Assembly: GCA_017165825.1 (NCBI GenBank)
Contig: CM029379.1
Location: 16,186,919-16,250,918 of the forward strand
Source of the DNA: Hepsetus odoe
Lineage: Eukaryota > Chordata > Actinopteri > Characiformes > Hepsetidae
Reading direction: 5' to 3'
DNA length: 64,000 nucleotides
Both the position numbers and the translations under genes were made by a program. Below the pieces are notes generated by a model that was not told the origin of the DNA, did not search any database, and saw only the letters and a list, made by a program, of their open reading frames with translations. The number at the start of each line of letters is the position of its first letter. Positions within the stretch are counted from its first letter, which is position 1. Shown here piece by piece: positions 9,618 through 20,343 of the stretch.

Positions 9618-11175
9618 CAACTCAACGTCTTCTTGGCTCAAAATGGTCTCCAGGATCCCTACCAGTCGGGATTTAAAACATCGCACTCAAATGAAACGGC
9701 TCTTCTGGCTGTCACTCAAGAACTCCATGCTGCAAGATCTAACAACCTGTCCTCAGTCTTGATTCTCCTTGATCTCTCGGCGGCCTTTGACACAGTGAGC
9801 CACCGGCTCCTCCTGACCACTCTCTCCAACCTGGGGATTGCTGGCACTGCCTGGCAGTGGTTCATCTCATACCTACAGGATTGACAGTACCAAGTGTCAT
9901 GGCAGGGCCATCGGTCCACTCCACGAAATTTGACAACTGGCGTTCCCCAAGGATCTGTCTTCGGTCCCCTTCTATTTTCTCTATATACTGGCTCTCTGGG
10001 GAAGGTCATACTCTCTCATGGCTTCTCCTACCATTCTTATGCAGACGACACCCAACTTATCCTCTCTTTTCCCTCCTATGATCAACAGGTCTCTACCCGG
10101 ATCTCTAACTGTCTAATTGTAACAATCTCTGCATGGATGACAGCTCACCACCTCAAGCTCAACCCTAACAAGACTGAGCTTCTCTACTTCGAAGGCCATC
10201 AAACTCCACGTCAGGACCTTCACATCTCCTTTGGCGGTTCACTTCTTGTCCCATCTCAATCGGCTAGGAACCTCGACAACGAGCTCTCCTTATCCTCCCA
10301 TGTCTTTAATCTCTCGAGGTCCTGCCAACACCTTCTTTACAACATTAGAAGAATCCGTCCTTTTCGTCACCACCCAGGCAACCCAATTGCTGGTCGAGTC
10401 CCTGGTCATCTCGAAACTGGACTACTGCAACTCTCTTCTGGCAGGTCTTCCAATGAAGGCAAAAAGACCACTACAATTGATTCAAAACGCTGAGTTGAAG
10501 TAATTCAAACGCTGAATACAATTCATCCACTCCTCTGCTGCGGGATCTGCACTGGCTCCCAGTGGCTGCTCGTACCAGGTTTAAAACTCTAACTCTCGCT
10601 TTCAAGGCTACTTACAGCCTTGCACCATCTTACCTGTCGGCTCTAATCAAACATCGTGTCTCTTCTCGTCCCCTCAGGCCATCAAGCACTGCTCCTCTTG
10701 AACCCCCACCGTTGAAAAACAGAGGAAGACAAGCATCAAGACTCTTCTCAGTTCTGGCCCCTCAGTGGTGGAATGAACTCGCCCTGATGGTTAGAACTGC
10801 TGAGTCCCTCGTTGTCTTCAAATGTAGATTAAAGACCCACCTGTTCACGGAATTTCTGAGGGACTAATCCCTCCCAAACCATCCACTCTCCTACCCTTAC
10901 TCCTTCTTTTCTAAAAACCTCTACTCTCTCTCCTACTCTCCCACCTCTACTCTCTTTCGTACTCTCCCACCCCTGCTCCTCCTTTCCAAAAAAAAAATGT
11001 ATGGTGTATACTTGTTACAAGGGTTCTTAGTCTGTTACTTAGGTGGTACTAGCTAATCAGCAGTTACTGATCTGTGCTGGTTACCAAGATGATGATCTAT
11101 TGTGTAAATAAAGCATTGTTGTAAGTCGCCCTGGATAAGAGCGTCTGCTAAATGCCGTAAATGTAAATGTAAATG
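9618..11175 (+). mobile_element. 5'-truncated L2-type LINE with reverse transcriptase
   Basis: Reverse transcriptase blocks in order: DPYQSGF, ILLDLSAAFDTVSHRLLL (about 9755-9815), then TGVPQGSVFGPLLFSLYT and the catalytic YADDTQL (about 10035-10060), and C-terminal LKTHLFT near 10835. A stop at about 9882 and a frame change split the ORF, and later frameshifts lie near 10490. The 3' end has the L2-type AGAGCGTCTGCTAAATGCC motif and a (TGTAAA)n tail. A probable 9-bp target duplication, TAAACTAAC, flanks it (9609-9617 and 11176-11184). The endonuclease is missing. Non-functional copy. Confidence 0.85.
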
Positions 11176-11184
11176 TAAACTAAC

Positions 11185-11477
11185 ACATGCACTAGAGAGA
11201 AAGGGAAGGGTAGAGGGAAAGAGCAGGGAACCATAACATAGACATTAACAATAACCCACAGTAGTACATAGACAAACATAAGAGTATATAGACAAAAACT
11301 CCAGTGCACCCACTAAGCATTGTAACACCCCATTTATTTCCTCCTGCTGCTGACGTTCCACTAAGGTATTAATTACAGCAGCCCTATTCTTATAGGGATG
11401 AGATCTAAAAAGAGCTGTAACGAGGGAACATATACATCACAAAGGCAATGTGTATTAGAATAATTATTATAAGCTTT
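11185..11477. other. no gene seen
   Basis: AT-rich DNA continuing the block interrupted by the L2 LINE; nothing recognisable. Confidence 0.4.
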
Positions 11478-11931
11478 TGTAACGGTGGTGGGGTGCGAGA
11501 GGGATGCCAACGCTGAGCAAGGATACCAAGATTACCAAAGACCACCATAGAGTGTAGGCTAAGCCTAATGAATGAGCCGCGCTCTGTTCTGACTCATCGG
11601 GGCTTAAATAGTCAGCCCCAATGAGGCACACCTGTGCCTTCATGAGCTCAGGTGTGCTCAATCAGAACAGAGCACCCTCTATCATGCCCAAAACACACCT
11701 CACCCGTGACAGAACCCCCCCCCAAAAGGCGCGGCTCCCGTAGCACCAAAACAGCCAAACCTCTGGGGGGAGGTCAAGACAAAAACACTCTACAAAAACG
11801 TCTCTTTTTGCGGCATATGGTCAGGTCCACAAAACACTTGGTGGTGGTGAGGGGAATCCTAGAAATTCAGTCCACTTCTTTAACTGTTGCCTGGACTCGA
11901 CCCTGGAGTCACTGGAGGAATCGCCTGACGA
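11478..11931 (-). mobile_element. IQ-LTR element fragment: 3' LTR plus end of internal region
   Basis: The LTR is 11478-11711 (TGTAACGGTGG...CCCGTGACA, internally deleted). It is joined at 11712 to an internal region whose minus-sense order is a C-terminal frame LKKWTEFLGFPSPPPSVLWT and stop, about 120 bp of untranslated DNA, TTTTGGGGGGGGGTTC, then the LTR. The G-run is the candidate polypurine tract. The internal part stops at about 11931 exactly where GVW copy C begins. It supplies one of three independent views of the element's 3' end. Confidence 0.8.
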
Positions 11932-12655
11932 ACTGGGAAATTCAGAGAGATGGTCTCCACATAGACCTCCACCGTCTTCTGCATCTGCAACAAAGATGCT
12001 GGCAGAAGCCTTCCTCCGCATGGGAGCCCACCAGTTGCTGTTGGGTTACAGTTCGATGGAAAACTCATCTCTGCTTGAGGTTTGAAAACCTTCTTTCTTG
12101 GTGGTCAGCAGGTCTGCTGATCTGCTCTTTGTGGTAGAAGATTCTCACCTTCTTTCCAGTTGCAGTGGCCACTGTGCTCCCAGAACCTGTTGCACTGGAG
12201 AAAGAGATGCTTCCCGTTGAGATGCCAGTGACGATGCCACCTGCAGGCCCTCCATGGCTAATGATGCCAATGTTGCCGGTGCTCCCAGACATACTGGTGC
12301 TAGAGCTACCACCCATTTTCTCCTGATATTTTCAACAAGAACCTGAAGTTATAAGTTCACAGACCATGAAACCACACTCGTGTTGCTGTTTAAAATCTTC
12401 CAACCAAAGCATCAGTCATTCTGTCCTAATGGCTTTAATGTAGTATAACCAACATTAATGTCCACTGTGAATAAAAATACTATTTTATCCACATTAGACA
12501 GCTGAAACTCTTTCTCCACCTGGATTAATCATAAAACAGACATTCTCTTAGAGACTGCAATCAATCATATTTTGAGAAGATAAACAGGTAAATATGTTAA
12601 AAAGATGTTACCTTCTGCAGGAAAGATCACTTTAAGCCCTGTTAGTCGTCTCTGA
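11932..12655 (-). pseudogene. GVW-family gene copy C, truncated and frameshifted
   Basis: Minus sense: exon 1 at about 12655-12612 (donor CAGAAG/GTAACATC), an intron, then exon 2 beginning near CTTCAG/GTTCTTG at about 12347 and ATG at 12316. The best N-terminal sequence of the family is here: a Gly/Ser-rich start (SGSTGNIGIISHGGPAGG), SISFSSATGSGSTVA, then KKVRIFYHKEQI. The frame shifts near 12118, and VYVETISLNFPV appears in another frame near 11950. The 3' third, including CDGGVW, is replaced by the IQ-LTR fragment. No known domain. Confidence 0.7.
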
Positions 12656-12677
12656 GAGTAAATGGCTGTGAGATGGG

Positions 12678-12686
12678 TTTATAAAG
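12678..12686 (-). promoter_or_regulatory. TATA box of GVW copy C
   Basis: CTTTATAAA in minus sense, about 30 bp upstream of the probable transcription start of the exon ending at 12612. The equivalent box is intact in copy E (TTTATATATAAA) and altered in copy B. Confidence 0.65.
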
Positions 12687-12835
12687 ACAATGAGCTCCAC
12701 CTTAAACTTCATTCAAATAATTATTTCATAACCATTTCACAGAAAATGATTAATCATTTCTACATGTGTTCTTGATGTGCTGATCACCCAGGGCATTAAC
12801 TCCGCCTGCTGTTCTCAGACTATTGCTGAAAGATG

Positions 12836-13112
12836 ACAATATCCAACTGAAAGAGGACAATATCCTCCGTTATTATCCTCCTGACATTATACTACTGACA
12901 CAGAGGACAATATCCTGCTGACAGAGGACAATATCTTGCTGAAAGGGGACAATATCCTGCTGAAAGAGGACAATACCCCTCTGAAATAGGACAATAGCCT
13001 TCCTGCAAGAGGACAATATCCCACTGATAGAGGACAATACCTCGCTGATATAGGACAATATCCTGCTGAAAGAGGACAGTATCCTCCTGAAAGAGGACCT
13101 TAACCTCCTGAA
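12836..13112. repeat. 21-bp minisatellite
   Basis: About a dozen imperfect units of the form GAGGACAATATCCTGCTGAAA. Because the period is a multiple of three, the region gives false open frames on the minus strand. It lies next to a Tc1 relic and a CA repeat. Confidence 0.85.
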
Positions 13113-13198
13113 AGAAGTTCATCACTAATGGCTGCTACTGCTTTATCAGGAACTTCAGCATTTGCCATTGCTTGATTCCCTTTTTGGAGTGCAAGACA

Positions 13199-13199
13199 A

Positions 13200-13239
<40 letters not shown>
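13199..13239. repeat. (CA)n microsatellite
   Basis: About 20 CA dinucleotides, placed inside or at the truncated end of the Tc1 relic to its right. Confidence 0.95.
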
Positions 13240-13240
<1 letters not shown>

Positions 13241-14117
13241 CACACACTGAGTTGTGTCTCAATCTCAACAACTCTACAGCCTGGTGTGCTTTCTTGGCCA
13301 GTCCTTTTAACCCCACCCTCCAGTTTCTTTAGCAAGGCAGTGGTCGTCTTGGAGGTGTGTTTGGGGTCGATATCATGTTGGAATACTGCCCTGTGGCTCA
13401 GTTTCCAAAGGGAAAGTATCAAGCTCTGCTTCAGTATGTCACAATACATGCTGACATTCATGGTCCCCTCAATGAACTGTAGCTCCCCAGTGCCAGCAGC
13501 ATGCTTGACTATGGGCAAGACACACTTATCTCTGTACTCCTCACCATGTAATCCATGTGTGGTCTAGCACCTAAAGCAAACTGTTTTAGCTTTCTTGTGC
13601 ATCATCTTAAGAAAGAGGCTTCCTTCTGGAAGTACAGCTATGCAGACCAATGTGAAGCAGTGTGCGACCTATGGTCTGTTGGCAACCTTTTCATAGCCTC
13701 TGCCATCTTTATGTAGAGCAATTCTTTTTTTTCCGATCCTCAGAGAGTTCTTTGCCCTGAGGTGCCAGGTTGAACTTCCAGTGACCCGTATGAGAGAGTG
13801 TGAAACAATAACACCAAATTTATCATACACTGCTCCTCATTCACCCTGAGACCTAACCAGGGAGGGAAAATGGCTAATTGTGCACAATGTGGAGTGTAGA
13901 GAAGTGTAGAGAAGACATTATCTAGTTGTAGAGAAAACATTAGTCTAAGTGTAGAGAAGACACGTGTACTCACTTTTGTTGCCAGTGGTTTAGACGTTTA
14001 GAAGCTGTACACTGACATTGTATCAAAGTGTCATATCTTCATTGTTGTCCCATGAAAAGATGTAATAAAATATTTACATATATGTGAGGGGTGTACTCAC
14101 TTTTGTGAGATACTGTA
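13240..14117 (-). mobile_element. Tc1/mariner element relic
   Basis: The right terminal inverted repeat ends at 14117 with GTGAGATACTGTA, and a second TIR-like block (ACTCACTTTTGTTGCCAG) lies near 13965. The transposase is read leftward: a start region APQGKELSEDRKK near 13758 whose ATG has become CTG, a missing central part, then GELQFIEGTMN, AVFQHDIDPKHTSKTTTALL (about 13400-13325; the DPKH block holds the second catalytic Asp in this family). The left end is lost at the CA repeat. Inactive. Confidence 0.85.
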
Positions 14118-14734
14118 TAATAAACATAATACATTTTCACATACGCCTCTTATGTGTGCCAATCTAATCAGTTCATCAGTGATGCTCAGTCTCAAAGTCA
14201 AGAAATTGCATAGTGTATTCAGTAGACTGGAGATGTGGTTGTTAGAAACATGACTTTTACAGTTTTACAGCCAAAATTATTGGCCCCAGGAATTATGGAA
14301 GATTTTCTGACTTCTTGTGTTTGCAACGTGTGCCAGCAAACGTGCCACCAGTGCTATTTAGTAGCTTTTGGTACATTTGTAATATAAAATACATTTTTAG
14401 GCTTGTTATATATCAAATATATAGTAAAAAAACAGAATTGGTCAAAAATATTATTATGTGAATGTTTGCTTTAAAACACACCTACAGTAATTAACCAATC
14501 AGCTTTGGTTACCTGTGCAGTCAATTGGCTTCTAACAACATTCAATCAGCATAAAGACACTTGAGCATGAGAGGACTTCTGTTACTCACATGCCAAAGAC
14601 AAGAAGTCAGTCTGGAGCTCAGAAAGAAGCAAGCGGAAGATTTAAAAATAGTCAGAGATGTCAGAAAAGAAGACAGAAGATGCAATATAATGAATAAATA
14701 CATCTCTTTATACTGCTTAATACTGCTCTTTACA
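14118..14734. other. no gene seen; possible Tc1-like 5' debris
   Basis: The stretch near 14270 (CCAAAATTATTGGCCCC) resembles the terminal region of another Tc1 family, and 14560-14700 has weak transposase-like frames. Neither is convincing. No gene is supported. Confidence 0.35.
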
Positions 14735-15835
14735 AAAAGGGCCTGAGTCGTCTACACCTGCTAAAGCGGCTGAGGTCCTTTGGAGTAAACAAAAATCTCA
14801 TGAGGACATTTAATGACACCGTGGTAGTGTCGGCTGTTTTTTATGCTGTGGTCTGCTGGTGTGGAAGAGTGCTTGAAGAGAGTGACAGAAACTAAATAAA
14901 CTGGTCAAGAGGGCCAGCTCTGTCCTGGACTGCCAGCTCAAGTCCATCGAGCAGGTAGGGGAGGAGAGGATGTTATCCAAACTGGCATCATCATGGTCAA
15001 CACCTCCACCTACATGGACACATGCGAGCACTGAGCAGCTCGTTCAGCAGCAGACTACTACACCCGCGGTGTAAGAAGAATGCTACCATGAGTCATTTCC
15101 CTACCTGCAGCAATAAGACTCCACAATTCATCATCATAACATTACATTACATTGCTTGTTTTATTATAAAAAATTATTATATATTATTATTAATGTACAT
15201 TAATGTATATTATTATCCATCCATCCATTATCTGCCGCTTGTCCCAAATTGGGTCGCGAGGGGGTGCTGGTGTCCAACCCAGCGCACACAGGGGCGGGGC
15301 AGGGCGCACCCTGGACAGTCGCCCAGCCCACTTCGCGGGGAGGAGGCGGGACAGGGATGGCACCTTGCTCAAGGGCACCTCAGGGCAACCCATTGGGAAG
15401 GGGTTCGAACCCTGATCCTCGAGCACGTGGCTGACACCCTAACCACTAGGCCACCGCTGCCCCGTATATTAGTAGTGTATTGTATATTATTATTATTATT
15501 ATTATTACACTTATATCTTGCTACTTGTTTATTTAAATATATTTATAACTTATTTAAAACGCATCGCATATTATTACTGTGTACTGTATATATAGTCACC
15601 TAATTTTCCGTGTAGATATGTATGTATATATATTTATATATATTTATATCGTTATTTATTATTTATTTTTATAGCTCCTGTAGCTTCTCCTGTACTTGTT
15701 CCTCTTTTCTCTTTCCTTATGTCTCTGTTTTTAACAACCTTTTTTTTTCCTATTCCTTTCCATAACCCAAATTTCCCATTCGTGGGATAATAAAAGATTA
15801 CTCTACTCTGCTCTACTCTACTCTACTCTACTATC
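14735..15835 (+). mobile_element. 3' end of a Rex/Jockey-like LINE
   Basis: The first ~330 bp match the C-terminal part of the LINE at 25800-25998 (KGLSHLHLLRWLRSFG-type frame here read from GCCTGAGTCG onward, then the CAGCAGACTACTACACCC block). After AT-rich 3' UTR it ends with AATAAAAGATTACT and a (CTCTA)n tail at about 15800-15830. A chimeric SINE (15218-15463) sits in the UTR. Confidence 0.7.
15218..15463 (-). mobile_element. SINE with (GGAT)n tail
   Basis: Minus sense: a tRNA-like head (GGCAGCGGTGGCCTAGTGG, GGGTTCGAACCCC), the GAGCAAGGTGCC core, then a GC-rich part ending GACAAGCGGCAGATAATGG and a GGAT repeat. The head is shared with the common SINE but the tail is from another LINE type, so this is a separate SINE family or a chimera. 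Confidence 0.7.
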
Positions 15836-16099
15836 TGAAGCCAAATGCCCAGACAGGCCTAGCCTGGTGTCTTCATTTCTGATGCATAACCATCTTTCCT
15901 CTTGGAACATCTTTGCAGTAATTTAAGGTACACCCTTATCTGAACAGATATAAATTGCCAATTGAACAGAGGAACACCTTAGCTAAGTTTAACTAAAATG
16001 ACATGAAATTATGAAGTGTACTACATATTACACTATATGCACAGTATGGACAAAAGTACAGGTGAGTTCAGGTGAAACCATGCACTAGAGACATAATGT
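15836..16099. other. no gene seen
   Basis: No supported feature. The sequence CACTATATGCACAGTATGGACAAAAGT near 16033 resembles terminal sequences of Tc1-like elements but is too short to call. Confidence 0.35.
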
Positions 16100-16322
16100 G
16101 GTTTGGGACTAGACCTCAGTTTGGTGGAGTCATGAGTTTGAATCCCAGACCAGCAGAGTGCCCTGACGTACCCTTGAGCAAGGTACCATTCCCAATACCT
16201 TACCCCAGGCGCTGAAGGTATGTTTGCCCCCTACTGCATGTGGTGTGTGTTAGTAAAATGTGGTTGTGGTTTGCTGTGCTGTGCTGTTTTTTACAAAGAC
16301 TAATAGCCACTTTCACTTCAAT
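16100..16322 (+). mobile_element. degenerate tRNA-derived SINE
   Basis: Plus-strand body with ACCCTTGAGCAAGGTACC and a tail reaching CACTTTCACTTC. The head is decayed (ACTAGACCTCAGTTTGG, GAGTTTGAATCCC). Confidence 0.65.
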
Positions 16323-16735
16323 TTCATTTCAATTAGTCATTCAGTCAGTTTAACAAACGTGGCTTAGCAAGAATGGGTTGGTCTGAAGACCTCGGTGAGT
16401 CCAAGCATGGTCCTGTCAATGGATGCCTTTGTAATAAGTCAGTTTGTGAATTGTCTTCCCACTCCATCCATTCAGGTTATCCATCACACTTTATGACAAA
16501 TCTGCCACAAATGTGAAGAAGTGAATTCGACGTGCCTAAAGAGGTTGTCTTAGGGATGCTGGAGAAGAGAAAACATGTGATATGGATGTAATTTAGTATG
16601 TGTTTATCAGTTTCATCAGATGGCATGTAAACATTCTGTGCACATTGGTATGATTAGCAATAATTCTGTGGAAAAATGCAGACAGTGGATTATATATTTA
16701 CTGTATGCTCTTTATATTTTAACCTTTTTGTTCAA

Positions 16736-16850
16736 CGGGGTGGTGGTGGTCTAGTAGTAGGGTACTTGCCTATAGACCAATGGTTCAAGAGGTCACAGGT
16801 TCAAATCCCTAGGGTTAAAGGGATTATATAGGGTTATAGGGCATATAACA
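16736..16850 (+). mobile_element. head of an L2-tailed SINE
   Basis: GTGGTCTAGTAGTAGGG (box A-like), a CTATAGACCAATGGTTCAAG spacer and GGTTCAAATCCC (box B). This matches the head of the SINEs at 32819 and 59093. The L2-type tail is missing. Confidence 0.6.
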
Positions 16851-17119
16851 TTGAATGTAATAGTGGGAAAATGTAAGGGCTTTTAAAATGATGACTCAAG
16901 AGCAGGTTGTGAAAGAAGACCAAAGATGAGTGGAACACCACTTGCTATATAAATTAATTCAGAGCAGCACAAATTTAAGAAACCTGAACACAATCTTTCA
17001 AGCCCTTCTAGAAGGTAATTTTCAAAACAATCTTCTCAAATTGAAATTTATAGCCTGCTATTGAATGTTTAAAGAACATCATTTATTTACAGTAATATAG
17101 GTTATAATTTGTCATGGTC
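16851..17119. other. no gene seen
   Basis: Short AT-rich stretch without a recognisable feature. Confidence 0.4.
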
Positions 17120-17176
17120 AGATAAGCATAAACAGAGTGCCCTCTACCGTGCCCAAAACACACCTCACCCGTGACA
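17120..17176 (-). mobile_element. terminal fragment of the IQ-LTR family LTR
   Basis: AACAGAGTGCCCTCTACCGT through CACCTCACCCGTGACA is the plus-strand right end of the LTR. The rest is absent. It lies just upstream of GVW copy D, where that copy's first exon might be expected. Confidence 0.75.
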
Positions 17177-17299
17177 GATTTGAATTAGTGAAATTTATCC
17201 AAAGTTTTTTTCAACAAAAAAAAAGCCTTTGCTTCTTGCTTTGTATTGAGACCAAGCTGTTGATTTTGCAACTTTCAATCTCCCTTCTTAATTTTCCAG

Positions 17300-17819
17300 A
17301 GAAGATGGGTTCTCACCACAGCACTACCATATCAGCAGATACCGGCAACATCAGCATTATTAGCCATGGAGGTTCTGCATGTGGCATCGTCTCTAACATA
17401 AGAACAGGAAACATCACATTCTCCAGTGCTCCTGGTTCTGGGAGTACTGTGGCCAATGCAATTGGAAAGAAGATGAAAATCTTCTACCACAAAGAGGAGA
17501 TCAAGCTTGAAGATCTGCTGACCTCTGAGAAAAGCAAGAAGGTTTTCAAACCTCAAGCAGAGATGAGCTTCATCAAACTGCAATCCAAACAGCAACTGGT
17601 GACTTTGCTGGCTTTGCTGGCGTCTTTGTTGCAGATGCAGACAGTGAAGTCTACGTGGAGACCATCTCTCTGAATTTCCCAGTTCCCTGCGGAGCATGCT
17701 GCATTGTGACCACCATGAAGGAGATCAAGTTCTGCAAATGTGATGGAGGAGTCTGGACCGATGAGGATGGACATGATCATTACTCTGAAGGTTTGGAAAC
17801 TGAGATGCTGGAGAGCTGA
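17300..17819 (+). pseudogene. GVW-family gene copy D, frameshifted
   Basis: The only plus-strand member. A splice acceptor with pyrimidine tract precedes it (TTAATTTTCCAG/AGAAG, 17288-17299), and ATG is at 17305. The N-terminus is Gly/Ser-rich (STTISADTGNISIISHGG), followed by SGSTVANAIGKKMKIFYHKE, KLEDLL, FKPQAEMSFIKLQSKQQLV. A deletion near 17600 removes the APSVEEG segment and shifts frame; the second half (FVADADSEVYVETISLNFPV, CKCDGGVWTDEDG) continues in another frame to a stop at about 17819. A 5-bp deletion near the end replaces the usual DHYSE stop with a longer end. No first exon is found upstream. Confidence 0.7.
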
Positions 17820-17879
17820 GAGAAATTCTGGTTTTAAAATTAAGATTTCAGGTTATAATCCATTACAGTTGTTCTTTAT

Positions 17880-18690
17880 TGTCAAATGTTCATAGAAAGA
17901 ACTAACTCTGAAAAGTCAAAAATCTTTCTACAGTTGCAAAGATATCAGGTCATGATCTCAGAAATATCAAAAAGTTTGTTGCAAACAGTCAACAGGGTCA
18001 CAAAAAATGTGTTGAGAAAACAAAAGATGCAAATGAACTGACAAAGATGTGAGAAGAATCAAACATGAAGCTTCCAGGAACATATGATCCTCCAGTGCTG
18101 TCATATTCCAGAACTGAAAACAACTGCAGTGTCCAGAAGAACAAGGTGTTCATTGTCAGACAAGGTAAGAAGGACTGAAACTAACTACCACACAAGACAC
18201 ATCAACTGAAATATCAAGACTGGACCAAGAAAGATTTCAAGACAGATTTTTCAGGTTTAATGGAGATGAGATGAGAGTGACTCCTGATGGACCAGATGGG
18301 TGGTCCCGTGATAGGATCAGTAATGGGACAGAGCTCCACTTCCATTCAGACAATGGCAAGGTGGAAGTGCGATGCCATTAAAGATGAGCTAGTTGGACCT
18401 TTTAGGGTTGAAGATGGACTTAAAATCAACTCCCAAACCTACTGCCAGTTTTTAAAAGACTTTCTTCAAGCAGTGGTTCAGGAAACAGTCTGATCATTCA
18501 AGAAGACCATGATATTTCTGCAGGACGATGCTCCATCACATGCATGGAAGTTCCCCACTGTGGGTCTCACAGGTAAAGGCCTTAAAGATGAACGAATAAT
18601 GACATGACACTCTTCCTCACCTGACCTAAACCATGTTGAGAACTTGAGGACCTTCTTAAATGGGAGATTTACGGGGAAGGAAAACTTTCC
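17880..18690 (+). mobile_element. Tc1-like transposase relic
   Basis: Readable pieces in several frames: VEKTRDANELTKM near 18010, then DGPDGWSRDRISNGTE near 18290, KDELVGPFRVEDGLKINSQTY (18380-18440), QDDAPSHA near 18520 where this family has QDNAPSHA, and SSPDLN with a degraded IENLW block near 18612. The catalytic D-D-E frame is recognisable but full of stops. A fragment of the same family lies at 39885-40040. Confidence 0.75.
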
Positions 18691-19250
18691 ACCTCTGACG
18701 TTTCAAGATGGCACCACATGAGAGGCAGCCAGTTACAGGAGCTCTGACCACTTTCTGTTCTTTTAACTTATTTAATCTATTTTCTTTACTTTACTCATTA
18801 CTTCTTTCACTTCTTCTTCTAATCAGTCACAAGTTCAGCAGCCTGAGGAGACTTGTGAATTCCTTTTTCTGTTTTTTAATCAAATTTGGACTGTTTAACC
18901 CTGCATGCGGAGAGTCACCAGACCATGGGTTCATGGTTTACACCCGGGACCAGCTACTAGCACTTAGCAACCAGCCGATACAGCCCAGCGAAAGAGCAGA
19001 GATCCCCAGGGAACTACAGCAGAGGAGAGCTGGAGTGAAATACTGGGAGAAGAAGAGACGATACAAACCATTGGTACCCTCGATCATTATGGGAATATCA
19101 GATCTCTCCCTAATAAGATCGATGAGCTAATGGCGTTCACCAGGCTTCAGAGAGAGTACAGGGAGGTTAGCATGATGTGCTTCACTGAGTCCTGGCTGAC
19201 ACACCCCACTCCAGACTCTCTCGCTGCTGTACCTGGATTCCACCTGGTGA

Positions 19251-19413
19251 TGTAACGGTGTGTCCTACTCTGAACACAGGGAGCCACACAGGGTTTGGAC
19301 CCAAATGCAGTGCCTGAAGCTGCCAGTACCCAAAAACAGGTAGAAAACTAAAAGCCCAAAACGGGTAGAAAACAAAATGCTCAAAACGGATAGAAAACAA
19401 AATGCTCAAAACG
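19251..19413 (-). mobile_element. truncated 3' LTR of the Gypsy element
   Basis: Matches the last ~163 bp of the 5' LTR. The end of pol and the first two thirds of this LTR are deleted: the integrase frame runs straight into it (VVRFEHFVFYPF). Confidence 0.85.
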
Positions 19414-20343
19414 AACCACCCCTTCCTCTTCCTGTTGCAGGAACACAGGTGGGGCAAAACCGAATTGACACTCAAAGGGGGACATACCCAAAGACGAGTG
19501 CAAGAGGGTGTTATGTGCGTATTCAGCCCATATGAGCTGGTCAGCCCAAGAGGAGGGACGTTCGGAAGCTAGGCAACGGAGGCTTTGCTCCAAGTCCTGG
19601 TTAACTCTCTCGATCTGGCCATTAGACTGGGGATGGTAGCCAGAAGAGAGACTAGCGGTGGCCCCTAAGGAATTACAAAAGGCCTTCCAAAACAGGCTAC
19701 TGAACTGAGGACCCTGGTCCGAAACAATGTCCACAGGTAAACCATGGATGCGGACTATATGGTGGAGTAGCAACTCTGCCATTTCTTTGGCAGAAGGGAG
19801 TTTACGCAGCGCTATGAACCTGCCTGCTTTTGAGAACCTATCCACAACCACTAGGATTACAATATTACCACAAGAAGGGGGAAGGCCTGTGATAAAATCC
19901 AGAGAGAGATGTGACCATGGGCGTTTGGGAATTGGCAGTGGATGCAAGAGACCTGCAGGTCTGGCCCTGGGATCCTTATTGCTGGCACAAACCCTACAGG
20001 CTGCCACATGAGCTCGAACCTCTCGGTCCATTCTTGGCCACCAGAATCGCCTTCTGAGGAATTCTAGGGTGCGAGTAACCCCTGGGTGAGCAGTGAAACT
20101 CGAAGCATGTCCCCAGTCCATTACTTTGGCCCTTACAACAGACGGGACATATAGCTTGCCAGGAGGTCCACCCCCAGGATCAGGCTCTGAGGCCAGGGTA
20201 TTACTCACTTCTGTTTCAATCCCCCAGCGTATAGGAGCCACAATTCTCTGCCGGGGAACAATGGGTTCAGGGGGACCCTCAGAGATAGGAGAGTCCCATT
20301 GGCGAGAGAGAGCATCAGGCTTGAGGTTCTTAGACCCAGGGCG
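19414..20343 (-). pseudogene. Gypsy integrase, 3' end deleted
   Basis: HHCC zinc-binding region (HASSFTAHPG, CRVCASNK), core Asp in LSLDFITGLP, second Asp in VSDQGPQFSS, Glu in SNGQIERVNQDLE, so the D-D-E triad is complete. The C-terminal chromatin-reading part is missing: after FGFAPPVF the frame enters the shortened LTR. Confidence 0.9.

Noticed and set aside
12836..13112. Regularly spaced repeats resembling a CRISPR array
   Set aside because: Units are contiguous without unique spacers, and the genome is eukaryotic.
17137..17304. N-terminal extension of GVW copy D from an upstream ATG
   Set aside because: It begins in a truncated LTR and crosses a clear splice-acceptor sequence; paralogs start at the ATG after the acceptor.
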